DNA of 64,000 bases from Peribacillus tepidiphilus (GTDB taxonomy: Bacteria > Bacillota > Bacilli > Bacillales > DSM-1321). This document shows, piece by piece, positions 1-9,513 of the stretch. The notes beneath the pieces are model-generated. The model saw only the letters and a program-made list of their open reading frames with translations, was not told where the DNA came from and ran no database searches. The stretch lies in the NCBI RefSeq assembly GCF_009466385.1, contig NZ_WIAQ01000002.1, forward strand, positions 302,415 to 366,414. The letters are read 5' to 3'. The first letter of the stretch is position 1, and each line of letters starts with the position of its first letter. Both the position numbers and the translations under genes were made by a program.

Positions 1-1754
1 ATCTCCCAGTATCGAAAGACTTTTCTATTATTGCAGATATTTCTCTAGCAAACACCCTCCTTACTTTTGATTTTATTCAACAAATGAGTGACAGAACATT
101 GGGGTGTCAGCTGTCAGAAAACATACATGAAAGACAAACAGTTCATCTAGATTTTTCTTATTGGGGAATTGGGGATAAAAAAAGTCAGTTATTTTCAGAA
201 AAGGAAAGTACATGGATCAAACAAATATGGGATATGGAAAAAGACATTCAGCATTTCCTATCGGATGTGAGTACTGCAAAAAAACCTTCAGAGCTGTCTG
301 ACCTCTTTTATGCTATAACAAGAGATTGGGCTCATTTTATACATGAAAAATCTTCAGCAGAAGAGAAAGAAGAATGTTTACACTCTTTTTACATGCGAAT
401 TCATGCCTTCAAGCAATGGGGCTCTGTCAATCGAGCAATCCATGAACTTGAAGATTCCTATTTAGACAAGGATCATCGCCTAGTAGACTATTTGCCTGCT
501 GTTACTAGCAGACGAATTGTAGAACCAACAAAGCAAGATTCCAAAATGAAGTTGATTATGCTTACTTGGGAGTATCCTCCTAACATGATTGGAGGTCTTT
601 CAAGACATGTGAATGGACTGGCTACTACACTGGCGTCAAAAGGAAATGAGGTTCACGTAATAACTGCCGGTAAATATGATTTAAAAGAATATGAATTAAT
701 GAACGGCGTACACGTCCATCGTGTCCAGCCCTATTATCCATCTGAAGAAGACTTTATCCACTGGGTATCAGGACTTAATCTTCAAATAGTGGAAAAGATC
801 AAGGAAATTACGGAGTATAGCAAGCCTGCTCTTTTACACGCACATGATTGGCTTGTTGCAGCCTCTGCTATTACGGTGAAAGAACATTTTGCTATTCCAC
901 TAATTTCAACAATCCATGCAACCGAATCGGGAAGGAATAACGGGATCCATACAGCCATGCACAGGTTCATCCATGGGCAGGAGCAAATGTTGGTTGAGCA
1001 ATCGGATCACATTATTGTTTGCAGTGAATATATGAAAAATGAAGTGAAGGAACTTTTTTCTTGTGAGGATGGGAAGATTTCTATTATTCCAAATGGTATT
1101 TTTCCTGAAGAAATGCTCTTGGAAGATGAAGGGTCACAATTTCAAGAACGGAAAATGATTTTTTCATGGGGAAGAATGGTACCAGAAAAAGGTTTTGATA
1201 TTTTAATAGGTGCAGCGAAAAAAGTTCACGAAAGCTATAAAGACATATTGTTTTTAGTTGCTGGTAAAGGACCACTTCTAGAAACATACAGACGTAAAGT
1301 AGCTGAAGAGGGAATGGAAGAGTATTTTCATTTCATTGGGTTTGTCAATGATAAAACGAGAAATTCTATATTAAAGGAATGTTATACGGCTGTATTCCCA
1401 AGTCTTTATGAGCCTTTTGGTGTTGTGGCTTTGGAAGCAATGGTCGCCCAAAAACCTGTAATCGTATCGGAAACGGGTGGATTAAAAGCGATTATACAGC
1501 CAGGAATAACCGGAATGCTGTGTAAGCCAGGAGATGCAAGTGATTTAGCACATTCACTGATCTATTTACTATCTAATCCGAAAAAAGCAAGTTCAATGGC
1601 TGCAAGCGGGAAAAAGGTTGCTTTGAAATTATTCAGTTGGGAAAGAGTCGCCTTAGAAACAGAACGAATTTTTAATGATCTAAGTTTAAAAGAAAGCATT
1701 CAAAGAGGTGAAGCCAATGAACGTACACTCTGCCATCAACCGACAAAATCCTAA
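1..1754 (+). CDS. GT4 glycosyltransferase fused to GH57/DUF1957-like domain (5' partial)
   Basis: The reading frame is open back to the window edge, so the first visible ATG (84) is probably internal and the N-terminus is missing. The last ~430 codons are a GT-B glycosyltransferase of the GT4/glycogen synthase type: a WEYPPNMIGGLSRHV glycine-rich N-lobe, the SWGRMVPEKG hinge, and the nucleotide-sugar site FPSLYEPFGVVALEAM with its E-x7-E pair. The preceding ~140 codons contain an LFYAITRDWAHFI stretch followed by a helical segment, which resembles the C-terminal end of GH57/DUF1957 glucan branching enzymes. I infer a fused branching/transferase enzyme for an alpha-glucan. The GT4 assignment is firm; the GH57 part rests on a short visible stretch. 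The next gene overlaps its 3' end. Confidence 0.8.
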   Translation, partial: LPVSKDFSIIADISLANTLLTFDFIQQMSDRTLGCQLSENIHERQTVHLDFSYWGIGDKKSQLFSEKESTWIKQIWDMEKDIQHFLSDVSTAKKPSELSDLFYAITRDWAHFIHEKSSAEEKEECLHSFYMRIHAFKQWGSVNRAIHELEDSYLDKDHRLVDYLPAVTSRRIVEPTKQDSKMKLIMLTWEYPPNMIGGLSRHVNGLATTLASKGNEVHVITAGKYDLKEYELMNGVHVHRVQPYYPSEEDFIHWVSGLNLQIVEKIKEITEYSKPALLHAHDWLVAASAITVKEHFAIPLISTIHATESGRNNGIHTAMHRFIHGQEQMLVEQSDHIIVCSEYMKNEVKELFSCEDGKISIIPNGIFPEEMLLEDEGSQFQERKMIFSWGRMVPEKGFDILIGAAKKVHESYKDILFLVAGKGPLLETYRRKVAEEGMEEYFHFIGFVNDKTRNSILKECYTAVFPSLYEPFGVVALEAMVAQKPVIVSETGGLKAIIQPGITGMLCKPGDASDLAHSLIYLLSNPKKASSMAASGKKVALKLFSWERVALETERIFNDLSLKESIQRGEANERTLCHQPTKS

Positions 1755-2343
1755 TCATGAATGGACATGTCATTCTTTAGAACCATTCATAGACGAAAAG
1801 TGCACATGGAGAGTTGGAGTGTGGAGCCATTGTTCTTTCACATGGAAGTTCCCTTCTTCCAATAAAAATGAGGATCTTTCTTCTACTTTTTCGGTTTATT
1901 CGAATAAAAAAGGCAAAGACCATGAGGAATTGAAGTTTAGGTTATATAATTCAAGTGCTACAAGAAGGTTGTTTAAAGTGATTGTTCAATATAAGCATCA
2001 ATCAAATGAGAAAAGTCTGGCCTTTTATAGTCCGGCGAAAAATGCAATCCTTCATTATTCACAAAGTGGAGTGGTTATGCTTGGCGGATTATTAAATGGA
2101 AAAGGACTAACCCAGTATTGTATAAGAGATTATAATCAAGACCAAAACCAACCAATCTTTCGCTGTATAGAAGAGGGTTTTTTACCAATATCACCTCTTG
2201 CAAGCGGTAACCTTTGCAGTGTTTTTACCCTGGAAACAGAGTTAGCGCCTGAAAGCTCGGTAGAAGGGATGATTTGGACGATTGGTGCGGATACAAATGA
2301 GAAAATAAACGAAATCGAAGCCAGATTACTTAATATGTTTTAA
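1717..2343 (+). CDS. Hypothetical protein following the glycosyltransferase
   Basis: This 208-residue protein is not recognised. The ATG at 1717 is chosen because AAAGAGGTG lies six bases upstream; a GTG three codons earlier overlaps that site. It overlaps the end of the glycosyltransferase by 38 bases, so the two are translationally linked. It has no signal peptide or membrane segment and looks beta-rich, with alternating hydrophobic stretches and aromatic residues, as in carbohydrate-binding modules. A role with the neighbouring glucan enzyme is inferred only from coupling. Confidence 0.7.
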   Translation: MNVHSAINRQNPNHEWTCHSLEPFIDEKCTWRVGVWSHCSFTWKFPSSNKNEDLSSTFSVYSNKKGKDHEELKFRLYNSSATRRLFKVIVQYKHQSNEKSLAFYSPAKNAILHYSQSGVVMLGGLLNGKGLTQYCIRDYNQDQNQPIFRCIEEGFLPISPLASGNLCSVFTLETELAPESSVEGMIWTIGADTNEKINEIEARLLNMF

Positions 2344-2461
2344 TATAAACAGTGTTTTATATGATGATGACTTCTCTAAAAAAGACTAGCATTTCATAAT
2401 GAAAAGTGATATTATAGAAAAGTCCTATGTGAAGAAGACATGATGTTTGGAGGGAAATACA

Positions 2462-2611
2462 ATGCGCGTTAATATTACGTTAGCTTGCACAGAGTGCGGA
2501 GATCGTAACTATATTTCAACAAAAAATAAACGTAACAATCCAGATCGCTTAGAGCTTAAAAAATACTGCTCTAGAGAAAAACGCACGACTTTACATCGTG
2601 AAACAAAGTAA
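2462..2611 (+). CDS. rpmG: 50S ribosomal protein L33 (RpmGA type)
   Basis: This 49-residue ribosomal protein begins [13 protein letters not shown] and ends TLHRETK, the classic L33 pattern. Cys9 and Cys12 form one CxxC, and Cys36 is present, but the fourth cysteine is missing (CSRE in place of CxxC). It is therefore the zinc-free 'C-minus' form, like B. subtilis RpmGA. The site TGGAGGGAAA lies just upstream. It was too short for ordinary ORF listing. A strong intrinsic terminator overlaps its stop codon, so it is transcribed as a single gene. Confidence 0.95.
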   Translation: MRVNITLACTECGDRNYISTKNKRNNPDRLELKKYCSREKRTTLHRETK

Positions 2612-2642
2612 ACAACAGGAGGTATCCTGTTGTTTTTTTTTA
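2611..2642 (+). terminator. Intrinsic terminator of rpmG
   Basis: A 10-bp stem AACAACAGGA/TCCTGTTGTT with a four-base loop is followed by a run of T. Its first base is the last base of the rpmG stop codon. Confidence 0.9.
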
Positions 2643-2674
2643 TAAATAGATATAGGGAGATGGCATATATATAA

Positions 2675-3244
2675 ATGGAAGAGAAAAAAATTGTTCGTAA
2701 CCAAATCCGGCAAAAATTACATAGTATGTCCAAGTCATCCTATGAAAAGCGATCCTCTCTGATTGCACAAAATGTTAGAAATTTGAAAGAATGGGAAGAA
2801 GCAAAGTTAATCGCTATTACCATTTCGAATTTTCCTGAAGTCGATACTCGCCGTATGATCGAGAATGCTTGGATGGATGGGAAAAAGGTAGCAGTACCAA
2901 AATGCGAACCAAAATCCAAAACGATGCATTTTCGGAAACTGGAAAGTTTTGAGCAGCTAGAACGTGTATTTTTCGGATTATGGGAACCTATTTTAGAAAA
3001 AACGGAGCTTGTAGAAGATACTGACATTGATTTAATGTTCGTACCAGGATTGGCATTTAACCGTAAAGGGTACCGACTAGGATTTGGAGGTGGATATTAT
3101 GACCGATATCTATCCAAATATAGCGGTAAAACAGTATCTTTGGCATTTTCTGATCAACTGTTAGATCATATACCGGTCGAAAGTCATGATTTGCCAGTTG
3201 ATAAAATTATCACTCCGAATGAGGTAATTGTTTGTGAACATTGA
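2675..3244 (+). CDS. yqgN: 5-formyltetrahydrofolate cyclo-ligase
   Basis: This 189-residue enzyme converts 5-formyl-THF to 5,10-methenyl-THF using ATP, salvaging folate in the cytosol; B. subtilis YqgN is the reference. The family signature is clear near residues 125-148: FVPGLAFNRKGYRLGFGGGYYDR, here broken as a PG-x-AF segment followed by GFGGGYYDR, which binds ATP. Length is normal. The nearest Shine-Dalgarno (AGGGAGATGG) is about 13 bases from the ATG, longer than usual. The stop codon overlaps the start of the next gene. Confidence 0.93.
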   Translation: MEEKKIVRNQIRQKLHSMSKSSYEKRSSLIAQNVRNLKEWEEAKLIAITISNFPEVDTRRMIENAWMDGKKVAVPKCEPKSKTMHFRKLESFEQLERVFFGLWEPILEKTELVEDTDIDLMFVPGLAFNRKGYRLGFGGGYYDRYLSKYSGKTVSLAFSDQLLDHIPVESHDLPVDKIITPNEVIVCEH

Positions 3245-4028
3245 AAATCTTTTATATGCGGTCCTTATTTTGATCACAGCTTTTGCAGGTTATTTAGTCA
3301 AATCGTTGACGCTCTCTGGTGCTATTGCCACAGTGTTGATCGGTGCGTTCACCGCGATAGGCTTCGGATGGAAGGGGCTGCTCATATTAGGATTATTTTT
3401 TGCAAGTTCAAGCTTTTGGTCAAAATATAAAAAACGACAAAAAGATCGAGTGGATGAAATAAATGAAAAAAGCGGAAGAAGAGATTGGATCCAAGTATTT
3501 GCAAACGGAAGTACGTCAGCATTCTTTGCTTTTGCTTATTTCTTATTTCCTCATGACTTTTTTTTAGCTGGTTTTCTTGTAGCTATTGCCGCAGCTAACT
3601 CCGATACATGGGCATCTGAAATTGGTGTTTTAAGTAAACAAAAGCCCATTTTTATCCTAACAGGAAAAAAGGCAGACCCAGGCACATCAGGTGCTATATC
3701 ACCTTTAGGAACCGTAGCAGCTTTTGGGGGAGCAATGGTGATCGCTGTATGTTCCGTTTATCTTTTAAGGCTTCCTGTAGATTTTTGGTTGTTTTTTATT
3801 GCTGTATTTGGATTTATCGGGAATGTTTTGGACACACTATTAGGGTCGATGATTCAGGTAGAATATCAATGTGTGAAATGTGGTCTCAAAACGGAGAAAA
3901 CGCTTCATTGCCAAGAAAAAACCATACATATCAAAGGACTTGTCATGATGAATAATGATATGGTTAATTTTCTGTCTATTACTTTTGCAGCTCTCTTTTC
4001 TATTGTTTTCCTTATCATTATTTCGTAA
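3234..4028 (+). CDS. DUF92/TIGR00297 family integral membrane protein
   Basis: This 264-residue polytopic membrane protein of the DUF92 (TIGR00297) family has about six hydrophobic helices. The conserved AAANSDTWASEIG segment near residue 120 and the GNVLDTLLGS segment near 200 are typical of the family, which also includes plant phytyl-phosphate kinase relatives; the bacterial substrate is not established. A CVKCG...HC cysteine cluster near residues 212-226 looks like a small metal site. GTG at 3234 is preferred because GAGGT lies eight bases upstream; a TTG at 3228 is too close. It overlaps the end of yqgN by 11 bases and is probably cotranscribed. Confidence 0.85.
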   Translation: MNIENLLYAVLILITAFAGYLVKSLTLSGAIATVLIGAFTAIGFGWKGLLILGLFFASSSFWSKYKKRQKDRVDEINEKSGRRDWIQVFANGSTSAFFAFAYFLFPHDFFLAGFLVAIAAANSDTWASEIGVLSKQKPIFILTGKKADPGTSGAISPLGTVAAFGGAMVIAVCSVYLLRLPVDFWLFFIAVFGFIGNVLDTLLGSMIQVEYQCVKCGLKTEKTLHCQEKTIHIKGLVMMNNDMVNFLSITFAALFSIVFLIIIS

Positions 4029-4114
4029 ATAAATGGCAGATCTTTCCTGTTTTTATGAACTTTGTAACAAAATCTCAACATATAAAACGCTTACCTAAGT
4101 CCAAAAATGCTTGA

Positions 4115-5128
<1,014 letters not shown>

Positions 5129-5139
5129 ATTCATAAAAA

Positions 5140-5179
5140 GTCCCTTCTTTCAGCAAAATAAGGAAAGGAGGGATTTTTT
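5140..5179 (+). terminator. ldh terminator containing the next gene's ribosome binding site
   Basis: TCCCTTCTTTC pairs with GAAAGGAGGGA (one mismatch) around an 11-base loop, followed by six T. The 3' arm is also the AAAGGAGGG ribosome binding site of the downstream small gene, nine bases before its ATG. Confidence 0.85.
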
Positions 5180-5181
5180 AT

Positions 5182-5367
5182 ATGATAAAAATGCTGTTGA
5201 AATTGATGTTCATTGGATTCATTACCTACTTTGGCTATCAATACAGGTATCGTTTAGTAAATATGATTTTGAGTGTTCCTTTTATTAGAAGGAGTGTTGT
5301 AGCATCTTCTATGAATTTACCCTTCTTGAAAGATAAGATGCTTGAAAGCATATTTAGATATGAATAG
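5182..5367 (+). CDS. Small membrane-associated protein (YqgO-like position)
   Basis: This 61-residue basic protein has one N-terminal hydrophobic segment (residues 3-18) and a conserved-looking middle with RYRLVN and PFLKDK. It sits where B. subtilis has the small gene yqgO, between yqgN and gluP, and I regard it as the probable equivalent by position only. A very strong ribosome binding site, AAAGGAGGG, lies nine bases before the ATG, but it is part of the ldh terminator hairpin. Function is unknown. Confidence 0.65.
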   Translation: MIKMLLKLMFIGFITYFGYQYRYRLVNMILSVPFIRRSVVASSMNLPFLKDKMLESIFRYE

Positions 5368-5733
5368 ATTTTTCATGGCGACATTGCATATCCCACTATA
5401 GGGTTACAGCTTGTCGCTTTTCTTTTCCTACTGTATAGACTAGCCCTTGTAAAGGAAGAGGATTATGCTCCTACATCCTATTTTTTACTTGGGAATATTG
5501 AAATCGACAACAAAAATCGATCTAGAGCAAAAGAGCTTTATTTAAAAGCCATTCAGCAAAAGGAATCATTTCATCAGGCTCATTATCATGTTGCTCTAGT
5601 TTATCTCGAAGAAAAAAACATGGAAAAACATTATCATGCAGATAGAGCCCATGAATTAAAACCTTCAGAACCAATCTATAAAAAATTGAAAACACAAATA
5701 GATGAACTTATAGTAACTGGGCAAGAAGGATAG
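5368..5733 (+). pseudogene. Remnant of a TPR protein, probably the C-terminus of rhomboid protease GluP
   Basis: A 121-codon frame without any usable ATG, GTG or TTG start encodes a hydrophobic segment (LQLVAFLFLLYRLAL) followed by two tetratricopeptide-like units (YFLLGNIEIDNKNRSRAKEL and AHYHVALVYLEEKN), ending at TAG. B. subtilis YqgP/GluP, a rhomboid protease with C-terminal TPRs, lies at exactly this place before yqgQ-glcK. I infer that the protease domain has been deleted and only the TPR tail survives. The frame is still open throughout, so the loss may be recent. Its last 26 bases overlap the 3' end of the convergent gene. Confidence 0.6.
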
Positions 5734-6565
5734 GGCTTCCGTCTTCAGCAAGTGTCACAACAAGCAGCTCTTTTAAATTTTTATTTAGAAGCAATAAGGG
5801 AACCGTGCTGTTTATTGGATTTAGAACAGTGCCGTTCTCTTTTTTTATGTTGATTACGTAGTTTTTATAAAGACCTTCCCAAAGCTGTCCAATTGTCTCA
5901 GCACGTTTGGATTCAGTTAAGCCGGAAAAAAATACAGCTTCCTGATTCTTAAGTTTAGTAAGCGGGAGAACTTTATAATGCTGTAGATTCAAGGAAAAGG
6001 AATCTGCGGCTTTTTGGAGTGTTTGCTCCTGCAATTGTTGAACCATAGAATCTGTTCTGTTTTTAAACTTCACCTCTTCGTCTGTAAATGGCCTTGAAAA
6101 CGCATGAAAATCTGCCCCGCTTGAATCCATCACATACAGAAATGCATCTGATAGTGATTGTGCACTCCTATAGGTCTCCTGTGTAGGATGTAACTCAGCA
6201 TAATGAAAGCTAATCCCTTCTAAGACACCATCATTTGATAGGGTGAAAGCTTGCTCTTGATTTAAAGATTGTTTATTCTGCTCCCAATCTTTTTGGATCC
6301 CGATTAGTTTTCCGTTTAAATAAAGTAATCCTATATCCTGACGTAAAAAAGCATTTTTGTCCAGTTGGGATGATACGGTCCAATCTACTCGATATTGATC
6401 TTTTTTTTCCTCAGCGGCTAAATGAGTCTTGCTTTTCAAAAACGTAACAGATGGATCAATGGGAAAATAAATGATCGTTTCTTTTACAGGTTTATAGGTA
6501 AAGAAAATGGTCAGTCCAGCTGCTAACATTACGACAAGAAGAACTGTTTTTTTCCAATTTCGCAT
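5708..6565 (-). CDS. Unknown membrane-anchored extracytoplasmic protein
   Basis: This 285-residue protein has a basic start (MRNWKK) and one hydrophobic helix (residues 6-23), then a soluble domain predicted to lie outside the membrane. There is no lipobox, so it is probably an N-terminal anchor. I do not recognise the domain. The ATG at 6565 is chosen because TAAGGGGA lies about nine bases upstream; longer upstream starts lack a site. It is divergent from the SpoVAF-like gene across 174 bases and convergent with the gluP remnant, whose end it overlaps. A spore-related role is only a guess from the neighbour. Confidence 0.7.
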   Translation of the reverse strand: MRNWKKTVLLVVMLAAGLTIFFTYKPVKETIIYFPIDPSVTFLKSKTHLAAEEKKDQYRVDWTVSSQLDKNAFLRQDIGLLYLNGKLIGIQKDWEQNKQSLNQEQAFTLSNDGVLEGISFHYAELHPTQETYRSAQSLSDAFLYVMDSSGADFHAFSRPFTDEEVKFKNRTDSMVQQLQEQTLQKAADSFSLNLQHYKVLPLTKLKNQEAVFFSGLTESKRAETIGQLWEGLYKNYVINIKKENGTVLNPINSTVPLLLLNKNLKELLVVTLAEDGSPILLAQLL

Positions 6566-6739
6566 ACACAACATCCCCTTACATAATCGTTGTATCATCA
6601 TATGAGGAAATGTAGACAAGTATGCCTAAAAGGGGATAGACAAGGTTTCAAGTCCATCGATCATGTATGTTTGCCATTTATTATGTCAAAGCTGTTAGAT
6701 AGCATTTTGGAAGATTTTGATAAGAGGTGTATACATTAC

Positions 6740-8197
6740 ATGAACCAGACAAAAAAAATGGTATCTACAAAATTGGAAGAGAATCTTGCCTATTTAAATG
6801 AGACGCTAGCTGTAGAAAAAAGCTTTGATGTCATCAGGCTTGATGTGGAATATGCCAAAAGAAAAATGGCTTTGTTTCTTATAGACGGTTTTGCAAAGGA
6901 CGATATACTACTTTTTTTAATGAAGGTGCTATTGAAACTATCGGAAGAACAATTATCTGATGAACCGCTTGAAAAGCTGTTAAAAACCTACATTCCATAC
7001 ATAGAGATCGAGGCAACAGATGACTTAGATAAAGTGGCAGATACTGTTTTAGCTGGACCAACCGCTTTGGTCGTAGACGGTGTAAATAAAGCAATACTGA
7101 TTGATGCAAGAACATACCCTGTGAGAGGGCCACAAGAGCCGGATATTGAGAGAGTGGTAAGAGGGGCTCGTGATGGCTTCGTTGAAACGATTGTGTTTAA
7201 CACGGCTTTGACAAGAAGAAGGATTCGCGATCGTACTTTGCGAATGGAGTATATGCAAGTTGGAAGACGTTCGAAAACGGATGTCGTCGTTTGTTATATA
7301 GACGACATTGCCAATCATGAAATTGTGCAAAAGGTGAAAGATTCCATTGTAAAAATAGATACAGACGGACTACCGATGGCTGAGAAGACTATTGAAGAGT
7401 TTATTTCAGGGCAACATTGGAACCCATATCCTACTGTTCGATATACAGAAAGACCAGATACTGCAGCTTCTCACTTATATGAAGGACATGTTGTGGTTTT
7501 TGTAGATGGCTCTCCAAGTGCGATTATAGCTCCTACTACCTTTTGGCACCACCTGCAGCATGCCGAAGAATACAGGAATAAGCCGATTATTGGAGCTTAC
7601 TTGCGCTGGGTACGATTTTTGGCGGTTTTTGCATCTGTTTTTATTTTGCCGTTATGGTACCTTTTTACGACTAACCCAGAATTATTACCCTCCACTTTAC
7701 GTTTTATCGGTCCGAATGAAGAAGGAAATATTCCTCTCATTATTCAATTTCTAATCATTGAAATTGGCTTAGATATGCTAAGGATGGCTGCTATTCATAC
7801 TCCGTCTGCACTTGCAACTGCGCTTGGTCTCGTAGCTGCACTAATGATTGGAGGAGTAGCAGTGGAGGTAGGCTTACTTACTAACGAAGTCATTCTTTAT
7901 TTATCATTGGCAGCGATTGGAACCTTCGCTACTCCAAGCTATGAACTTGGTCTTGCCAATCGTCTTGTCCGTCTGATGTTATTGTTGTTAACGGCTATCT
8001 TTAACCTTTATGGCTTCATAATTGGTATGACAGTATGGATTGTTTTCTTGTCAAGAATGAAATCTTTCGGAGTCCCTTATATGTGGCCGTTTATCCCATT
8101 CTCCTACCGTGCATTTAGAGACGTCCTTGTACGGTCCCCGATTCCATTAAAAAACAGGCGCCCGAAATTTTTGCATCCGAAAGATCCAGACAGATAA
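6740..8197 (+). CDS. SpoVAF-like GerA-family spore germination protein
   Basis: This 485-residue protein of the GerA family has a cytosolic N-terminal half and a membrane half with about five helices starting near residue 285. The segments VRGARDGFVETIVFN, RRIRDRTLRME, LYEGHVVVFVDGSPSA and PSYELGLANRLVR match the SpoVAF branch better than the nutrient-receptor A subunits. SpoVAF acts in the inner spore membrane, and with FigP (YqhR) it forms a channel-like complex that amplifies germination. ATG at 6740 follows AAGAGGTG by ten bases and gives nearly the length of B. subtilis SpoVAF (493). No GerB- or GerC-type genes follow, which supports SpoVAF-like rather than receptor identity. Confidence 0.85.
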   Translation: MNQTKKMVSTKLEENLAYLNETLAVEKSFDVIRLDVEYAKRKMALFLIDGFAKDDILLFLMKVLLKLSEEQLSDEPLEKLLKTYIPYIEIEATDDLDKVADTVLAGPTALVVDGVNKAILIDARTYPVRGPQEPDIERVVRGARDGFVETIVFNTALTRRRIRDRTLRMEYMQVGRRSKTDVVVCYIDDIANHEIVQKVKDSIVKIDTDGLPMAEKTIEEFISGQHWNPYPTVRYTERPDTAASHLYEGHVVVFVDGSPSAIIAPTTFWHHLQHAEEYRNKPIIGAYLRWVRFLAVFASVFILPLWYLFTTNPELLPSTLRFIGPNEEGNIPLIIQFLIIEIGLDMLRMAAIHTPSALATALGLVAALMIGGVAVEVGLLTNEVILYLSLAAIGTFATPSYELGLANRLVRLMLLLLTAIFNLYGFIIGMTVWIVFLSRMKSFGVPYMWPFIPFSYRAFRDVLVRSPIPLKNRRPKFLHPKDPDR

Positions 8198-8290
8198 GAT
8201 AAGGATTTTTTAAAAATTTTCTTCGTCCTTGAGTGTTTATTTCCTTTGAATTATACTTAAGTAATGGAATACATACGGATGAGGGAAACT

Positions 8291-8500
8291 ATGAAAACGA
8301 TTTATGATGTCCAACAGCTTTTAAAAAAATTCGGTACAATTATATATGTTGGTGAGCGTTTGGCTGATTTAGAGTTGATGGAAGAGGAATTGATTGAGCT
8401 TTATAAATCTCAGCTTATTGAAAGCAGGGATTTTCAGACTGCGCTGTTGCTATTAAGACAAGAAATACAAATCGAACGGGACAAATTGAATGTTCATTAG
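8291..8500 (+). CDS. yqgQ: YqgQ family (DUF910) protein
   Basis: This 69-residue protein begins MKTIYDVQQLLKKFGTIIYVG and is mostly helical, matching the DUF910/YqgQ family, whose members are 60-70 residues and bind nucleic acid-like grooves by structure, though no function is proven. ATG at 8291 follows GAGGGA closely; two upstream in-frame ATGs lack a better site. It lies 47 bases before glcK, as in B. subtilis, and is probably cotranscribed with it. Confidence 0.88.
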   Translation: MKTIYDVQQLLKKFGTIIYVGERLADLELMEEELIELYKSQLIESRDFQTALLLLRQEIQIERDKLNVH

Positions 8501-8547
8501 AAAACAGGGGAATTGAAACTTGCATTAAAATATAAAAGGTGAGATAC

Positions 8548-9513
8548 ATGGAAAAATGGCTAATGGGTGTTGATTTAGGCGGCACTACAACAAAACTGGC
8601 TTTCATCAGTCTTTATGGAGAAATCAAACACAAATGGGAAATACCCACAGACACTTCAAATAGCGGAAAAAACATTACAACCAATATTGCAAAAGCGATT
8701 GATGCAAAGTTAGAAGAGCTTGGTGAACCAAAAAGCCGCTTGCTCGGTATTGGAATGGGAGCTCCCGGACCGGTAAATATGATCAACGGCGCAATTTATG
8801 AAGCGGTAAATCTTGGTTGGAAAGATTATCCTTTGAAAGATCTTCTTGAGATGGAAACCGGATTGCCGGCAATCATTGATAATGATGCCAATCTTGCTGC
8901 TCTCGGAGAGATGTGGAAAGGTGCAGGGAACGGAGCGAAAGATTTAATCTGTGTCACACTTGGTACAGGTGTTGGAGGAGGTATCATTGCTAATGGACAC
9001 CTCTTACACGGAATAAGCGGGGCAGCCGGGGAAATTGGGCACATCACAGTTGTGACCGAAAACGGCGCACCCTGTAACTGCGGTAAAAAAGGCTGTTTAG
9101 AAACAGTTGCATCAGCCACTGGGATTGTCCGACAAGCTATGGAGGCTATCAAGGGAAATAATCATTCTTCACTTGCTAAAAAACTAAGTAGAAACGGGTT
9201 CATCACTGCTAAGGACGTTTTCGATAGTGCCAAAGATGAGGATCATCTCGCTAAAGAAGTACTAGACAAGGTTGCCTATTATTTAGGCTTCGCTCTTTCT
9301 AACTTGGCCAATGCCCTTAACCCTGAAAAAATTGTAATTGGCGGTGGAGTTTCTAAAGCAGGAGATGCGTTGCTTATTCCTGTTAAAAAATATTTTGAGG
9401 AACTTACTTTTCCTCGTGTAAGGAAATCGACAGAACTGGCCATTGCGACACTGGGAAATGACGCAGGAGTGATTGGAGCAGGGTGGCTGGTAAAGACAAA
9501 TTTTGGTGATTGA
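8548..9513 (+). CDS. glcK: Glucokinase (ROK family)
   Basis: This cytosolic enzyme phosphorylates glucose to glucose-6-phosphate with ATP. The phosphate loop [10 protein letters not shown] is at residues 7-16. The ROK signature is clear: GEIGH near 164 and the zinc-binding CNCGKKGC near 176-183. The active-site [11 protein letters not shown] lies near residue 112. At 321 residues it equals B. subtilis GlcK. ATG at 8548 follows AAAGGTGA by five bases; an earlier GTG overlaps that site. It is the second gene of the yqgQ-glcK unit. Confidence 0.95.
   Translation: MEKWLMGVDLGGTTTKLAFISLYGEIKHKWEIPTDTSNSGKNITTNIAKAIDAKLEELGEPKSRLLGIGMGAPGPVNMINGAIYEAVNLGWKDYPLKDLLEMETGLPAIIDNDANLAALGEMWKGAGNGAKDLICVTLGTGVGGGIIANGHLLHGISGAAGEIGHITVVTENGAPCNCGKKGCLETVASATGIVRQAMEAIKGNNHSSLAKKLSRNGFITAKDVFDSAKDEDHLAKEVLDKVAYYLGFALSNLANALNPEKIVIGGGVSKAGDALLIPVKKYFEELTFPRVRKSTELAIATLGNDAGVIGAGWLVKTNFGD

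Noticed and set aside
4080..4100. CcpA cre site before ldh
   Set aside because: AAAACGCTTACC resembles half of a cre site but three conserved positions fail.
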